Of a DNA stretch of 64,000 nucleotides, positions 34,956 through 45,736 are shown piece after piece. A program made the position numbers and the translations under genes. This DNA comes from Oscillospiraceae bacterium (GTDB lineage Bacteria; Bacillota; Clostridia; Oscillospirales; CAG-382). Each line of letters begins with the position of its first letter. Positions within the stretch are counted from its first letter, which is position 1. A model generated the notes under the pieces. The model made no database searches. It worked only from the letters and a program-made list of their open reading frames with translations, and was not told the DNA's origin. The stretch covers positions 1 to 64,000 of the forward strand of contig SVQU01000002.1 of assembly GCA_015065165.1 (NCBI GenBank), given 5' to 3'.

Positions 34956-36473
34956 TTATTGGAAAATCAAACCGCCGTTATCAGCCGCAACCTTATGAAG
35001 AGCTATACCGTAAGCATCAAGTATAGACTTAGCTGTGGTGTAAGCTGCGGAAGAAGTATTGTTAAATGCTGTTGCAACATCTTCTGCGGTCTTCTTTGTA
35101 CCAATGGTATCGGTAAACGTACCATCATAGTTGTAATACGCATTGCCGTTTTTGATAACATTGTTATTTGTCATGGCATGCTTTGAATTACCGGTGAGAG
35201 AACCGGTTGCATATACGTTGTAAATGTTACCGTTTGCTGCCGCACCCTTAGAAACACCGAATGTTTCGTTTGCGGTAAGATCAAGATCGAAATAACAGTT
35301 AACAACGTTTGCACCATCGCGTACACGTGCAATAGGCATTGCCGCACCACCGGAGTTTGCATGCATTGTACCGGTAATGCTACCCTCGATCTTAAGGTTT
35401 GCAACCGTACCGTAGAGATAGGGGAATACGGAGCGAGAGTCCGACCCGTCTATATCTACAGTTAGAGTATAACCGTTACCGTTATAGATACCGGAGAAGG
35501 CAGGCTGGTGAGCGTTAAGAACTGTGTCCTTAGCAGAACCTGCATAGGTGCCCATGTAAGCATCGATATCGGAAAGGTCGATATTCGCAGTTTGCAAGAA
35601 GTATTTACCTGCGCCGTAACCATCTGATGCGCCCTTGCCGTCGTATGCGTCATTGCTGAAGCCGCTGGTAAGAAGGAGGAAGTCCTGAGCGTCCTGAATG
35701 AGGTAAGGATCGTCTTTAGTACCCGAGCCTTCAAATACATCATCGGGAGTAGGAGCTTCGCCGCGGTCGGTGGGGATGATGATACATGCGGCAGGAATAA
35801 TCTTTCCGGTGGAAAGGTTATAGCCCACGTATACGATATAATCATCGAATACTCTTACAAGATATGCTTCGCTGCCGTAGGTTGCGGTGTCAGCGGAATA
35901 TCTGCCGTCGGTACCTGCGGGACAGCTGGAGCCGTCAGCAGTGTAAGCGCGAGGCCAGGTTACGGAAGGAACGTGAACGGTGTGTGCAAATTCGTTATTT
36001 ACGTCGGAGTAGTTAGCACCTTCGTAAAGAGTGAGGTGGGTATGACCCGACATAACGATTACGTCCTTGTGCTGCTGCAACAAGTATTTGAGTTCACTGT
36101 TCTGGGGGTAAACCGTAGGCTGATCTGCATCGATAAGGTTGGTATATCCGCCGCCCTTATATCTATCGCCCGCACCGTAGTTAAGGAAGGGCGAATGGCA
36201 GATAACGAAAACGTTGGTTTGGTCATTATCATAGGTGTTAAGCAAGCCTTCCAACCAATCGATCTGATCTGCGGAGAACACATTCTTGGTGGAAATAGCG
36301 GCAGTATCGCCCATTTCCATCCACATAAAGATGAAGAGGTTGTCTTTTTCGCCGTTTTCGCCCTCTTTAAGAACGTGATAGTAGGGAGAATTTGTATAGG
36401 GGTGAACTTCGTCTGCACCGAAGGTTCGAGCAAATTGGCTTAAACCTGCGGAGGTGTTACCATGGTTACCCAT
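34956..36473 (-). CDS. 3-prime part of the interrupted giant gene (phosphoesterase C-half, beta-helix-like tail)
   Basis: This open frame continues the 9.1-kb ORF upstream in the same reading frame after one TAG codon (36540-36542). The intervening 22 codons also read sensibly (QYDDYFNVINNS, then ATDVYEAM). The start shown is only the first ATG, which lies at the GNH motif inside a phosphoesterase domain and has no Shine-Dalgarno, so it is not a true independent start. It contains the second half of the domain: GNHG, VICHSPFLNYG and MSGHTHLTLY. After that come a beta-rich segment and a GLUG/beta-helix-like tail (AFSGIYNGNGYTL, VANLKIEGSITG, NIYNVYATGSLTG). Read-through would give a protein of about 3560 residues; otherwise this part is untranslated. 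All motifs are intact, so any nonsense mutation is recent. Confidence 0.75.
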   Translation of the reverse strand: MGNHGNTSAGLSQFARTFGADEVHPYTNSPYYHVLKEGENGEKDNLFIFMWMEMGDTAAISTKNVFSADQIDWLEGLLNTYDNDQTNVFVICHSPFLNYGAGDRYKGGGYTNLIDADQPTVYPQNSELKYLLQQHKDVIVMSGHTHLTLYEGANYSDVNNEFAHTVHVPSVTWPRAYTADGSSCPAGTDGRYSADTATYGSEAYLVRVFDDYIVYVGYNLSTGKIIPAACIIIPTDRGEAPTPDDVFEGSGTKDDPYLIQDAQDFLLLTSGFSNDAYDGKGASDGYGAGKYFLQTANIDLSDIDAYMGTYAGSAKDTVLNAHQPAFSGIYNGNGYTLTVDIDGSDSRSVFPYLYGTVANLKIEGSITGTMHANSGGAAMPIARVRDGANVVNCYFDLDLTANETFGVSKGAAANGNIYNVYATGSLTGNSKHAMTNNNVIKNGNAYYNYDGTFTDTIGTKKTAEDVATAFNNTSSAAYTTAKSILDAYGIALHKVAADNGGLIFQ

Positions 36474-36539
36474 AGCTTCATAAACGTCTGTTGCGCTTAC
36501 GTTAGAGTTGTTGATAACATTAAAGTAATCGTCATACTG

Positions 36540-39500
36540 CTATTTAAGAGTTTTTCCCTGTTCAGCCTCGTCGCCGGTCATATCGCCGGTAACGATAACG
36601 TATTCTGCACCCTTGCCGTCCAAGAAGTTAAGAGCGTTCTTCCACTTTGCCTGTGCACTGCGGTTTCCGTAATATTCATAGTTCATATGCATATCGGAAG
36701 CCACGCCGAAGGTAGCTTCGGGTGCGCCCAAATCGCCCGTCTGCTTATTAGCGGGGATTTCTGCAACTGCAACTGCACGGGACATATCGGGAGCAGTGTC
36801 CTCGAAAGCTTTATCGCTTTCGAAGACTGCTATACCGGTTGCACCGTAAGGAAGCAAGGTTCCGTCGGGAATCTCGTAGGAAACGGTGCGACCTGTCATG
36901 GGAATAGATGCCAAAGCATCATATTCCGCAAGAGGTCCGTTGTTGTCAACGTAGTAAACGTGATAGTATCCGTTATTTTTTGTGGAGGTAGGTGTTATGG
37001 TTACCATACCCTGAGCGAAGCCTGCATCGGAAGCATGATCGCCTATAAACTGATAGTCAACCGAAGCGCCGTCAATCGAAACGCGATAGTTCGCGTTTCT
37101 ACCGATAACCTGGATACCTGCGAGCACTTCTGCGCCCATGTTCTGTCGGTAGATGCTGATTCTCAACTTCTTGCCGTTGGGCAATACCAAACCGTCTTTG
37201 ATTTCAACAACGCAACGGTTACCGTCGAACCTAGTACCATACTTGGATTTATCAATATACTTGATAATGAAGAGGTTTGTATCAAGTTCAACAAATTTGC
37301 CGTTTTCGTCCTCGTAAGAAAGCTTGATGTCGGCGGGAGTGTTCCAACCTTCGTGGTTGGTGGGCTTAAGTACCGCAATCTGAGTAATAAAGACATTCAT
37401 CGGAACGGTGATGTCGATATTCATAGGTTTACCGCTTGCGCAGTTCCAACCGGAATGATATTCCTTACTGTACTCTGTATAGAGTGCGGTAGGATTATAC
37501 ATGTTTGCGGATCTGCCGGTATCGTATTTGTACCAACGCAATCTTGCACCATCGTCGGCAGTCATATATTCCTTATAGTTGCTGCTTCCGGGAGTACCGT
37601 CTGTTCTTATATAGGTGGTGTTGCCGTCGGGAATGGTGTAGGAGAAGTAAAGACCATCGCTGTCAACGTACTCGGGACGGTTGGAATCCAAACCGAGGAC
37701 GGTAATTTCAGCAGGCATTACCCAGCCGCCTGCATTTGCAAAACGAAGTTTTACATATCTTGCCTTAACAGAGGTCATGTTTGTGCCAAGGTATACTGTA
37801 GGCGAAGCTCCTGTTAAACCGGAGGTCTGAATAGTACGCTGAAGTGTAAAGTTTTCGTTATCAATAGAGGTGTAAAGCTGTACATACTTAGGAACTCTTA
37901 CACCGCCGTCGCCTGTATTAAGAAGCTGTGCGGATGCCTGATATACGTCGTATCTTGCACCAAGGTCAATAACAACATCAACATACTTGTTGCCTGCAGC
38001 ATCAGTGCCGCCTTTGTGTGTATCGTAACCAACCCAAGCGGGATGTGAATAAGAAACCTTACCGGGTTCGTTCTGATAATATACAATTCCGTCGGTTAAT
38101 TCTTCGCCGGAATCGGCATATCTATCGTCGGGGGTAACAGTAGCGGTGTAGCTTCTGCCCAACGCAAGATTTACAACCTTGTAATCATCGTAATTTACAG
38201 GAGTGAATTCTGTCTTGGGAACTACGTCGATATCGAAGTTAGCCTCGAAACGTCTATCCCAACGCCACCAGAGGTTGGAAACGGAGGATTGATATGCGTT
38301 TTCAGTAGGTATATTAAGCGAACCGTCAGCCTTAACACCTGTAGCAACAGAGGAGGCATTAATCTTCGCCATAATATACTTATTGATTTCCCAGAAATTG
38401 TTATAGGTTGTAGCGAAATCGGATTCGCCGTTGAAGGGCTTAGTACGGCTGAGGTTACTGTTACCAATCTCGCTCGACTGATAACCGTAATCCTTAACCC
38501 AAGCCTTAACGTTAACCTTATTTGCAGCTATATGGCTGGCTTCGGTTATACCTTCGGGTGCGCAATTCTTAAGATATGCATATCTGGATACACCATTGGA
38601 AATTGCGGTACCCAAGGAGTTAGCAGTGGTGTTCCACTGGCTGTATGCCAAAAGCTGGTTCAAACGGTTACTTACGTCGGCTGTGTGATAGCTTGTAGCA
38701 TATCTCTGCATAAGCATAGCTGCGAGATAGTCATCCTTAAATGCGCAGTCTACAACAACTGTAGGCTTACCTGCCTTAAGGTTTGCATCTACACGGTCGA
38801 TAAGCTGACCTGCGTAAATTCTCAACTGTTCAAGGTCAGTGGAAGAATATTTAGCCTCGGTCTTAAAGGAATCGTGGTCGTAGTGGTCGGATCTGGTAAG
38901 AATAAGAACGTCGATATCACCGGTGTTATCATAAGAATATTTAGCACCAATGCCGTTGATGTGAACCATAACGTTATCGTAAAGTGTGCCGATGTCATAA
39001 GCATCACCGGGTTCATCCTTACCGATACCGAAGAATACTGCATTTGCGCTTACTTCGCCGTAAAGACCGGTGGTAAGCTTAGCAACAGCCATCATACCCA
39101 GCTCGTCAGTACCGCTGAATACGTAGGAGTTGTCGCAACCTGCGATGAGTTTTTCTTCGATATATCTGCCGTCGTTGGTTTGCATGGTTACTACGGGCTT
39201 AGAGTCGTCGTAACCGATATAAAGTGCATCTGCAGTCTTTGCGATAGACGCATAAGTTGCATCGTCGCTGTAAAGCGCATTGGCAATCTTAAGCTTACGC
39301 TCGCGGGCTGCCATATACATCTTATAGCCATCTACATCAAGACCTGCATATTTAAGTGTAAGACCTGTCTTATCTGCGGGAACGTCGTGGGTAATTTCGT
39401 CGCCCGAGGAGTTCACGTAATAGGTGAAGTAATAGTCGGTATTTACATTAAAGCTGCCGCTTAATGCATCCTTCGCTGCCTGAGGTGCGCTGCTTAAAGG

Positions 39501-42500
39501 CTGTGCGATAGGAGTACCGTCGGAATTCTTATTATAACCCTTAATAATGTTATCTACAGTAAGCTCGCTGCCGTAGAGCTGAGGACGTGCGAAGGTACCG
39601 TACATACGGAATGCGCCGTAGTTGGTAGAGTTCATTGCGAAGTAGTCCTGAGTGGAGGCGAGACGCTTGATGGTATCGAAGAAGATCGCAGTGCTTGCAT
39701 CGGAAGCAGCGATTTTCTTAAGCAATGCAACCATCTTGGTTTCATCTGCAGAAAGGGTATAACCGCCGGTTTCGGTGTTATAACCGGAAAGGATAGATGT
39801 GTTTGCGATAGTATCGCCGGTATCATAGAAGGGTTCGCGGGAACCTACGAGACCGCCGGAGAACATCTGGTCTACAGAGATGATATAGTAGCTATATTCA
39901 CCGCTGTTGAACTGATTTTCAAGCCAGGTATAAAGGTCCTTGGGGTTACCCTGGTCGGACTTACCTTCCTTATAGGTATCAATCTTGGTGGTGATGTATT
40001 CGGCAGGAGGAGTAACAATGGTAAATCCTGCTGCTTCTGCCTGATACTGAACTCTTTCAAGGTTGATAGGTCTGTCGTCGATAGGAACGTAGAGAATCTT
40101 AGAGCCCTGTGCATTAGGCTTTTCAATCTGCACGCTTTCTTCTTCTCTGATGCCGGGTAATTCTTCTTTCAAGGAATCGTCAGCATATTTGATCATGTTA
40201 ACGTTACGTGTAACAGGATCGCTATAGAAGGTGGGACGGTAGGTGTAAGTCTGGGGGATCTTTGTGGGATCGCCGTTTACACCCGCCAAGGTAAGAGGCT
40301 TACCAAGGTACTTACCGTTGCTTTCGGGAGTAGTGTAGGTCCAAGGATAATCCTTACTGAAGGTCTTCCAAGCCATATTGTAATAGATATGGTCGGAAGG
40401 ATAGTAGTCTACAAAGCCACGGTAGGTAAGCTTTACATCGGTATCATCGGGCCACAAAAGCATTGTCGCATAGAAGATATAGCTTTCGTAGTCAGCCATA
40501 TTAGTATCCTTAACGTGGTTAAGGATAACGTCGGATTCGATACGGTAGATGTTGTAATCGTCAGCGCAGTCGCTGGTGAGATTTTCAACGTTTGCATCGA
40601 GATAATCGGTGTAACCGACCATCATACCGATTTCCTTAAGGTCCCAATATTTAGCGTTTTGATAAATATCGGTAGAAAGATTTGCAGGCTGACGCATATA
40701 GTCCGCATCGTAAAGAACACCGAACTTCATACCTAAATATTCATCGCTGCCATAACCCGGGAAGGTGCCCAATTTATACTGTACACCGATAGGAGTTACG
40801 GGTTCGAAGTTGTTGCGAAGTCTGATTCTTTCTCTTTCAGCATCGTCAACAAGCTTACCTGTGGTAGCCCAATACCAATAAGGTCTACCGGAGGTCTTTT
40901 CAGCCTCGTATGCAGTTTGTTTACTGAAGCCGTAGCTTATGGGAGGATAGAAGAGAACGTAACCGGTGTCGGTTCTTGCTCCGTCGTCGCCGCCCTGAAT
41001 GAAGTATTCGAAATCGTCGCCGTCTTCACAACCGAAATCAGCAAAAGGAACTCTGAATTCTACGATAGTCTTGGTACCGGTTGCGTCAGAGGTCATAACC
41101 GCGTGTTCGTTTGCATAAACGTACTTCTTAATTTCGGGCTTTGCATACCAGTCTTTATCGGTATAAGCGTTTTCGCCCTGTGCGGTAACGGTATTTTCCT
41201 CGATAACCTCGGTTACACCGTAGAAATCGGTAGCGCCATAGTCATAGTAGTTATGAACGGTAACGTATTTACCGCCGCTCAGGGGGGTGTCTACGAAATC
41301 GTCGTTTACATCCTTAATCTTATAAGACAATACACTTACAGGGTCGTTTGCCTTTCTTGCGTTACCGCCGTAAGGCGCGAAGAAGCCGGTATGGTTAGCC
41401 GCATAACGCAAGGTAGAGCCTGTAATGGTAAGTGCCGAAGGCTTTAAGGAATCGTTAAGCTTTGTAAGCTTATCGGCAGTAACGTGAGGAACGTTGTTAT
41501 CCTGCCAGGTTACGTAGGTTTCGGGGTTGTAAACCTCGGGAGTAACTGTCAACTGTTGGTTGCTCAATTCACCCGTTTTGCTGTCGTAACCCAAGGTTAC
41601 GTCATAGAGGTGGGTGAAGGAATACAAGTCTTCTTCAGTATACTTATAGGTTGCCTGAGTAGAGCCGTTAACCTTAAGACCGTTATGGTTAACGGTGATT
41701 TCGTAATCCTCGTCCTTAGACTGGATCCAAAGTCTTACACGGGGAACGCTATAGTGAACGCCATTATTGGAAACGTTATAACGAATAGGAGATGCGGGAT
41801 GGTCAACAACAGCCGCAACGTAAATATATTCGTCATCGGCACGCATCTGGAATTTATATTCGGCGATGCTGGCGCCTTCCATATCTATAACGGGGTTTTG
41901 AAGGTTACCGTTAATACCCTGTTTTACGTCAACCCACATATCATCTCTCCAACCGCTGTCGGAAAGATCGCCGTCGATAGTAACGGTTTCGGGGAGGAAG
42001 TAATCAAGAGCGGTGATAACGTGATCGTTATCTGCATCCCATCTGGAAACGCTGTTATAAGAGCTGTTATCTGCGAGATGGCAGAATTTGTCGGTTGCTG
42101 TGATAGCAGTAGGAGCATCTATCTTAGGTGCGGGATAATAAAGAGTGTTGTTATGTCCGCAGTCGTTATCCATTTTGGTAACGCTTACGAAATATTCAAA
42201 TCCGTTCTGCTTATTAAGAGCAAAATTAGTGCCGCTGGTTCTCGTATAGTAGAATTTATCACTTGCAGGAAGCCAAGGATCTACTCCGCCATATCCGTTA
42301 GACATAAACTGAGTGAATGCATTGGGATCGTTATTTACGTGAGTTGTAACACCCATGCCCTCAAGGCTGAGCATAAATTCAACGTAGGTGATACCGTTGG
42401 CATTGGTCATAGCTACCATACCGTCGGTATATCTTAAAGTGAAGGTTTTTTCATGTGTGGAATCCCACGTTTCAACATCGTGGGTAAGGGCAAGCTCGTT

Positions 42501-45500
42501 ACCATCCATATCGTAACAAACGGCATGATCGCCCTTTTGAACGATACTGAACTTCTTGGAAGCCTTATTACCGCCGTTGTTATTTATCCAAAGGGTATAA
42601 ATAAGGTCTTCATTTTCGCCGGCGGCAGTATTTATCTGAGCTGCGCCGTAGATATATTCTCTACCGGTATAAACAACGTTTTGGTAATCGAACATATGAG
42701 GAACGTCGGGTTCGTTACCCCAGGAACCGGTGGAAGAGTTAACCCAAATACGTTCTTCTTCGTCATTCCAGATAACTTCGTCAAGAATGCCGTCGATAAC
42801 AAATTGGTTGGTGCGGTTCTTAGTTTTAATAATTTTCGCACCGTTAACACCGTCTATGCCGCCGGCTGTCCAACCGCCTTCGGAAGCGTTGTTATTCAAA
42901 TGGTCTTTAAAGGAAAGCAAGAGCTCCTTTTCAATACCATAGTTCAGCGTTGTGGAGCTACCGCGGTTGAGGTTTCTGTTGTCGGGGATAGGCGCATAAA
43001 TACCGTCGCTGCCGGAGGTGGTACCGTTTGCGGAAACGTAATAGGTAAGCGCTATATCATCGCCTTTTGCGTTAATTTTTTCGGTATATTTTTCGGTAAT
43101 ACCCAAAAGTTCAAGAGGAATCTTAAATTCCACAATCGCGATGTCTCCGCCGGGGTCCTTGTTATCCGGATACAAGCTACTGTTAGAGCCTATGCCGGTA
43201 TATTCGGACGAAGACAGAATCTGGCTTTTATACACGATGCCGTCAATAGAAGTACCAAAGGTTTCGGTACCTTTTTCCATGTTCGTTCCGTCATAATTAT
43301 TCGTACCGTTGGAAACATAGTCGCTTAAAGCAGCGTTTCTGCTGATAGAAATAGGATCACTGCTAGTGGGGTCAAGGCGGAAGTTAACTACATAGTCATA
43401 CTGATCGCGCCATTGAGCTGTTCCGTTGTTTATCCAGATACGGAACATATCATTATCGTCAATAGCGGTCTCTTTGGTGGTAGACGTACCGGTATAACCG
43501 TTCTTTTTAACTATTGCGGCACCATAGAGATATTCGCTGGACATGAAAATTTCATAATCGAAAAATTCCATGGGACCGGGAGCGCTGAAATATTTACCGC
43601 CCTCACCGTAATAGAGCTGGTTGCTGGCATCGGCAGTCAATACGTTACGCTGTGCAGAGTTGATAAATCTGTCGTGAGCGCGGAGACCGTTGAAGATACC
43701 TTCATCAAGGGTACCGTTCGCCGAACCGACGCTGAATTTGGGATCATTAGCGCCGAGAATATATCTGTGGTTGCTTTCTCTGCCCAAAACGTCATAGTTA
43801 CCGGCGTGGCCGAACCAGTTTGCATTGGATGCATGAACTGCATGGGAATTGCTATTCACGTTGGCAGGACCTGTAGCAGAATTGGGAGAAGTATCGTTAC
43901 CAACTGTTAAAATAACCGAAACTTCATCGCCGTTTTTAAATTGATAGCCATTCGCATCTTGGCCCTTCACGTTAGCGTTCAATTGGTCATAGGAAATACA
44001 GAATTCGAAAACCATGGTGTTGGTATTTATACGTCTTGCATAAGCACCAACGCCGGAGGGAAGAATTGTGTTGCCGTAGTTATCGGTTTTATCATTCTTA
44101 CCGATATTGGAGTTAGCAGTAATAACTCTGTGGTTCTTGCTGCCGTCAGTGAAAGCATCGTTAGCCTTGCTGTCCAAGGTGTGCTTAAGTTCCAACTGGG
44201 TAAACGCAGTCCAAGGGTTGGATGCGGTAGGTTTACCCTTACCGGCAATCATAACCTTAAAGTAGGTATCCAGCTTGCCGGTGTTATAGAAGGTGGTGTC
44301 ATACATATTCAAGTTGACAACAACAGCACCGTAAATGTTGCTGCCGTCGGACTTGAAGTTATACTTAAACTTAACGGGAACGTTGTTAAGATAGTTCAAC
44401 TGACACTGAGCTGTACAAACGTGTTCACTTTGAGCACCGTAAGTGCCTTTAGAGCCGGGCCAGATAACACCACTCCAACAGCCGGGTGTGTAAAGAACGT
44501 TACCGTCCGCCTTATTGGGGTGTTCTTTAAAGTTTACGTTATTAACGTGATAGTGAATCCACTTATCGTAATAGTCGTTGGGTATAGGTTCGTTGTACTC
44601 GTAGTTGGGGTCATCTGCGTTCGCACGTCTGTTTTCGCCGTCATGGTACATATATTCGGTACTGTACTCGACGTCATAGTTGCCGATTTTATGGCCGCCT
44701 TCGGTGAAACGGGTATAATCCTTATAGGTTTCAAAGCCCGAACCGCCGTAGTTGGTGAATTCCTTCCAAGCTTCTTCATCCAAGTGGCCGTCAACGGTGA
44801 TATAGTCAACCTTGTCAACATCAAGTTTGTTAGAGGTTTCGGGGTTACCGTTAACGTCGTAAAGCATGGTTTGCGTAATTTCTTCCGCGCCTTCGGGCCA
44901 TGCATCTTTAAGGTTGATCTTCTTAGCATCCTGTTCTGCGTCAACACGGGGGTGATAGAAATACTGAGCACCCGCAGAGGTGTTGATGTTTGCAGAAACA
45001 AAAGAGGTAAGATTTACCTTTGTCTTTTCTTCTGTCTTCTTGCCTAAAATCGCAGAAATAAGACCCTTGAATTCAAGCGTCAAAATTCCGTTATTTTCGG
45101 TAGACTCAACGGTGGCATATTCATATTTATAAGACGCAAACTTAGTAGTAACGTCTTCGCCGCCGTAACGGTACATAGCGATTTTATAATCGTTGCCGTT
45201 AGGAGTAATTACCATTTTGGCGGTGTAATGGTTTTGATAACCTTCGCTGACACCGTCGTTAAGCCAAACTGTCATATCTGTTAACGTGCCGTCAACAAGA
45301 CTGTTTGCCTTTTTATCAACCTCAATAATACCATAGACAAATTCATAGTCTATGTGCAATTGATAGCGATATGCAAAATTGGGGTTTTTGGCGCCGACAA
45401 CATCCCAAATACCCTCCTGGGCATCAGCAAGCTGCCATTTGTCATTTACCCATGCGGTGTCGTTATTCTCGCCGTCGAGAGTAACCGTCGCAGGTATCTT

Positions 45501-45644
45501 TTGATTAGGCGCGTTATCGATGGAAAGGTTTTCGACATTGTCGATACCAACACCGATACCGTGCGCCAACACGGGCAGTAAGGTTGCGGGTATCATACCG
45601 ATACACATAACCACCGCCAACAAGAAAGCAAGTGTTCTTTTCAT
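36540..45644 (-). CDS. Giant secreted CBM9-like/DUF4127/discoidin protein, ends at an in-frame TAG
   Basis: A 3034-residue exported protein up to the TAG. After a signal peptide (1-27) come at least four CBM9-like sugar-binding modules, recognisable by DG.LD..W at about 55, 285 (VDGHLDEEAW), 948 (IDGILDEVIW) and 1220 (IDGDLSDSGW), with further similar segments between. A DUF4127 domain starts at about 1848 (ILYVPIDDRPINLERVQYQ) and runs to about 2360; its biochemical role is unknown to me. A discoidin module (about 2488-2648, LALGRSYTATV) and a second beta-sandwich (about 2665-2855) follow. From about 2976 a calcineurin-like phosphoesterase begins (DMHMN, then VTGDMTGD), and is cut by the TAG after residue 3034. 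The rest continues in frame to 34956. A strong sigma-A promoter and AAAGGAG indicate real expression. Probably cell-surface glycan binding; no anchor or dockerin is seen. Confidence 0.88.
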   Translation of the reverse strand: MKRTLAFLLAVVMCIGMIPATLLPVLAHGIGVGIDNVENLSIDNAPNQKIPATVTLDGENNDTAWVNDKWQLADAQEGIWDVVGAKNPNFAYRYQLHIDYEFVYGIIEVDKKANSLVDGTLTDMTVWLNDGVSEGYQNHYTAKMVITPNGNDYKIAMYRYGGEDVTTKFASYKYEYATVESTENNGILTLEFKGLISAILGKKTEEKTKVNLTSFVSANINTSAGAQYFYHPRVDAEQDAKKINLKDAWPEGAEEITQTMLYDVNGNPETSNKLDVDKVDYITVDGHLDEEAWKEFTNYGGSGFETYKDYTRFTEGGHKIGNYDVEYSTEYMYHDGENRRANADDPNYEYNEPIPNDYYDKWIHYHVNNVNFKEHPNKADGNVLYTPGCWSGVIWPGSKGTYGAQSEHVCTAQCQLNYLNNVPVKFKYNFKSDGSNIYGAVVVNLNMYDTTFYNTGKLDTYFKVMIAGKGKPTASNPWTAFTQLELKHTLDSKANDAFTDGSKNHRVITANSNIGKNDKTDNYGNTILPSGVGAYARRINTNTMVFEFCISYDQLNANVKGQDANGYQFKNGDEVSVILTVGNDTSPNSATGPANVNSNSHAVHASNANWFGHAGNYDVLGRESNHRYILGANDPKFSVGSANGTLDEGIFNGLRAHDRFINSAQRNVLTADASNQLYYGEGGKYFSAPGPMEFFDYEIFMSSEYLYGAAIVKKNGYTGTSTTKETAIDDNDMFRIWINNGTAQWRDQYDYVVNFRLDPTSSDPISISRNAALSDYVSNGTNNYDGTNMEKGTETFGTSIDGIVYKSQILSSSEYTGIGSNSSLYPDNKDPGGDIAIVEFKIPLELLGITEKYTEKINAKGDDIALTYYVSANGTTSGSDGIYAPIPDNRNLNRGSSTTLNYGIEKELLLSFKDHLNNNASEGGWTAGGIDGVNGAKIIKTKNRTNQFVIDGILDEVIWNDEEERIWVNSSTGSWGNEPDVPHMFDYQNVVYTGREYIYGAAQINTAAGENEDLIYTLWINNNGGNKASKKFSIVQKGDHAVCYDMDGNELALTHDVETWDSTHEKTFTLRYTDGMVAMTNANGITYVEFMLSLEGMGVTTHVNNDPNAFTQFMSNGYGGVDPWLPASDKFYYTRTSGTNFALNKQNGFEYFVSVTKMDNDCGHNNTLYYPAPKIDAPTAITATDKFCHLADNSSYNSVSRWDADNDHVITALDYFLPETVTIDGDLSDSGWRDDMWVDVKQGINGNLQNPVIDMEGASIAEYKFQMRADDEYIYVAAVVDHPASPIRYNVSNNGVHYSVPRVRLWIQSKDEDYEITVNHNGLKVNGSTQATYKYTEEDLYSFTHLYDVTLGYDSKTGELSNQQLTVTPEVYNPETYVTWQDNNVPHVTADKLTKLNDSLKPSALTITGSTLRYAANHTGFFAPYGGNARKANDPVSVLSYKIKDVNDDFVDTPLSGGKYVTVHNYYDYGATDFYGVTEVIEENTVTAQGENAYTDKDWYAKPEIKKYVYANEHAVMTSDATGTKTIVEFRVPFADFGCEDGDDFEYFIQGGDDGARTDTGYVLFYPPISYGFSKQTAYEAEKTSGRPYWYWATTGKLVDDAERERIRLRNNFEPVTPIGVQYKLGTFPGYGSDEYLGMKFGVLYDADYMRQPANLSTDIYQNAKYWDLKEIGMMVGYTDYLDANVENLTSDCADDYNIYRIESDVILNHVKDTNMADYESYIFYATMLLWPDDTDVKLTYRGFVDYYPSDHIYYNMAWKTFSKDYPWTYTTPESNGKYLGKPLTLAGVNGDPTKIPQTYTYRPTFYSDPVTRNVNMIKYADDSLKEELPGIREEESVQIEKPNAQGSKILYVPIDDRPINLERVQYQAEAAGFTIVTPPAEYITTKIDTYKEGKSDQGNPKDLYTWLENQFNSGEYSYYIISVDQMFSGGLVGSREPFYDTGDTIANTSILSGYNTETGGYTLSADETKMVALLKKIAASDASTAIFFDTIKRLASTQDYFAMNSTNYGAFRMYGTFARPQLYGSELTVDNIIKGYNKNSDGTPIAQPLSSAPQAAKDALSGSFNVNTDYYFTYYVNSSGDEITHDVPADKTGLTLKYAGLDVDGYKMYMAARERKLKIANALYSDDATYASIAKTADALYIGYDDSKPVVTMQTNDGRYIEEKLIAGCDNSYVFSGTDELGMMAVAKLTTGLYGEVSANAVFFGIGKDEPGDAYDIGTLYDNVMVHINGIGAKYSYDNTGDIDVLILTRSDHYDHDSFKTEAKYSSTDLEQLRIYAGQLIDRVDANLKAGKPTVVVDCAFKDDYLAAMLMQRYATSYHTADVSNRLNQLLAYSQWNTTANSLGTAISNGVSRYAYLKNCAPEGITEASHIAANKVNVKAWVKDYGYQSSEIGNSNLSRTKPFNGESDFATTYNNFWEINKYIMAKINASSVATGVKADGSLNIPTENAYQSSVSNLWWRWDRRFEANFDIDVVPKTEFTPVNYDDYKVVNLALGRSYTATVTPDDRYADSGEELTDGIVYYQNEPGKVSYSHPAWVGYDTHKGGTDAAGNKYVDVVIDLGARYDVYQASAQLLNTGDGGVRVPKYVQLYTSIDNENFTLQRTIQTSGLTGASPTVYLGTNMTSVKARYVKLRFANAGGWVMPAEITVLGLDSNRPEYVDSDGLYFSYTIPDGNTTYIRTDGTPGSSNYKEYMTADDGARLRWYKYDTGRSANMYNPTALYTEYSKEYHSGWNCASGKPMNIDITVPMNVFITQIAVLKPTNHEGWNTPADIKLSYEDENGKFVELDTNLFIIKYIDKSKYGTRFDGNRCVVEIKDGLVLPNGKKLRISIYRQNMGAEVLAGIQVIGRNANYRVSIDGASVDYQFIGDHASDAGFAQGMVTITPTSTKNNGYYHVYYVDNNGPLAEYDALASIPMTGRTVSYEIPDGTLLPYGATGIAVFESDKAFEDTAPDMSRAVAVAEIPANKQTGDLGAPEATFGVASDMHMNYEYYGNRSAQAKWKNALNFLDGKGAEYVIVTGDMTGDEAEQGKTLK

Positions 45645-45707
45645 GTTGTTTTCTCCTTTTATGTATATGAATTATATATCATCACCAGGATATATTTATA
45701 CACCGTT

Positions 45708-45736
45708 AGTATACACTGCGTTTTTTTGTTTGTCAA
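45708..45736 (-). promoter_or_regulatory. Sigma-A promoter of the giant gene
   Basis: TTGACA (45731-45736) and TATACT (45708-45713) on the minus strand with a 17-bp spacer. Confidence 0.75.

Noticed and set aside
36540-36542. Pyrrolysine or selenocysteine at the in-frame stop.
   Set aside because: TAG excludes selenocysteine. Pyrrolysine needs pyl genes, none of which are in the window, and the site is not a methylamine methyltransferase.
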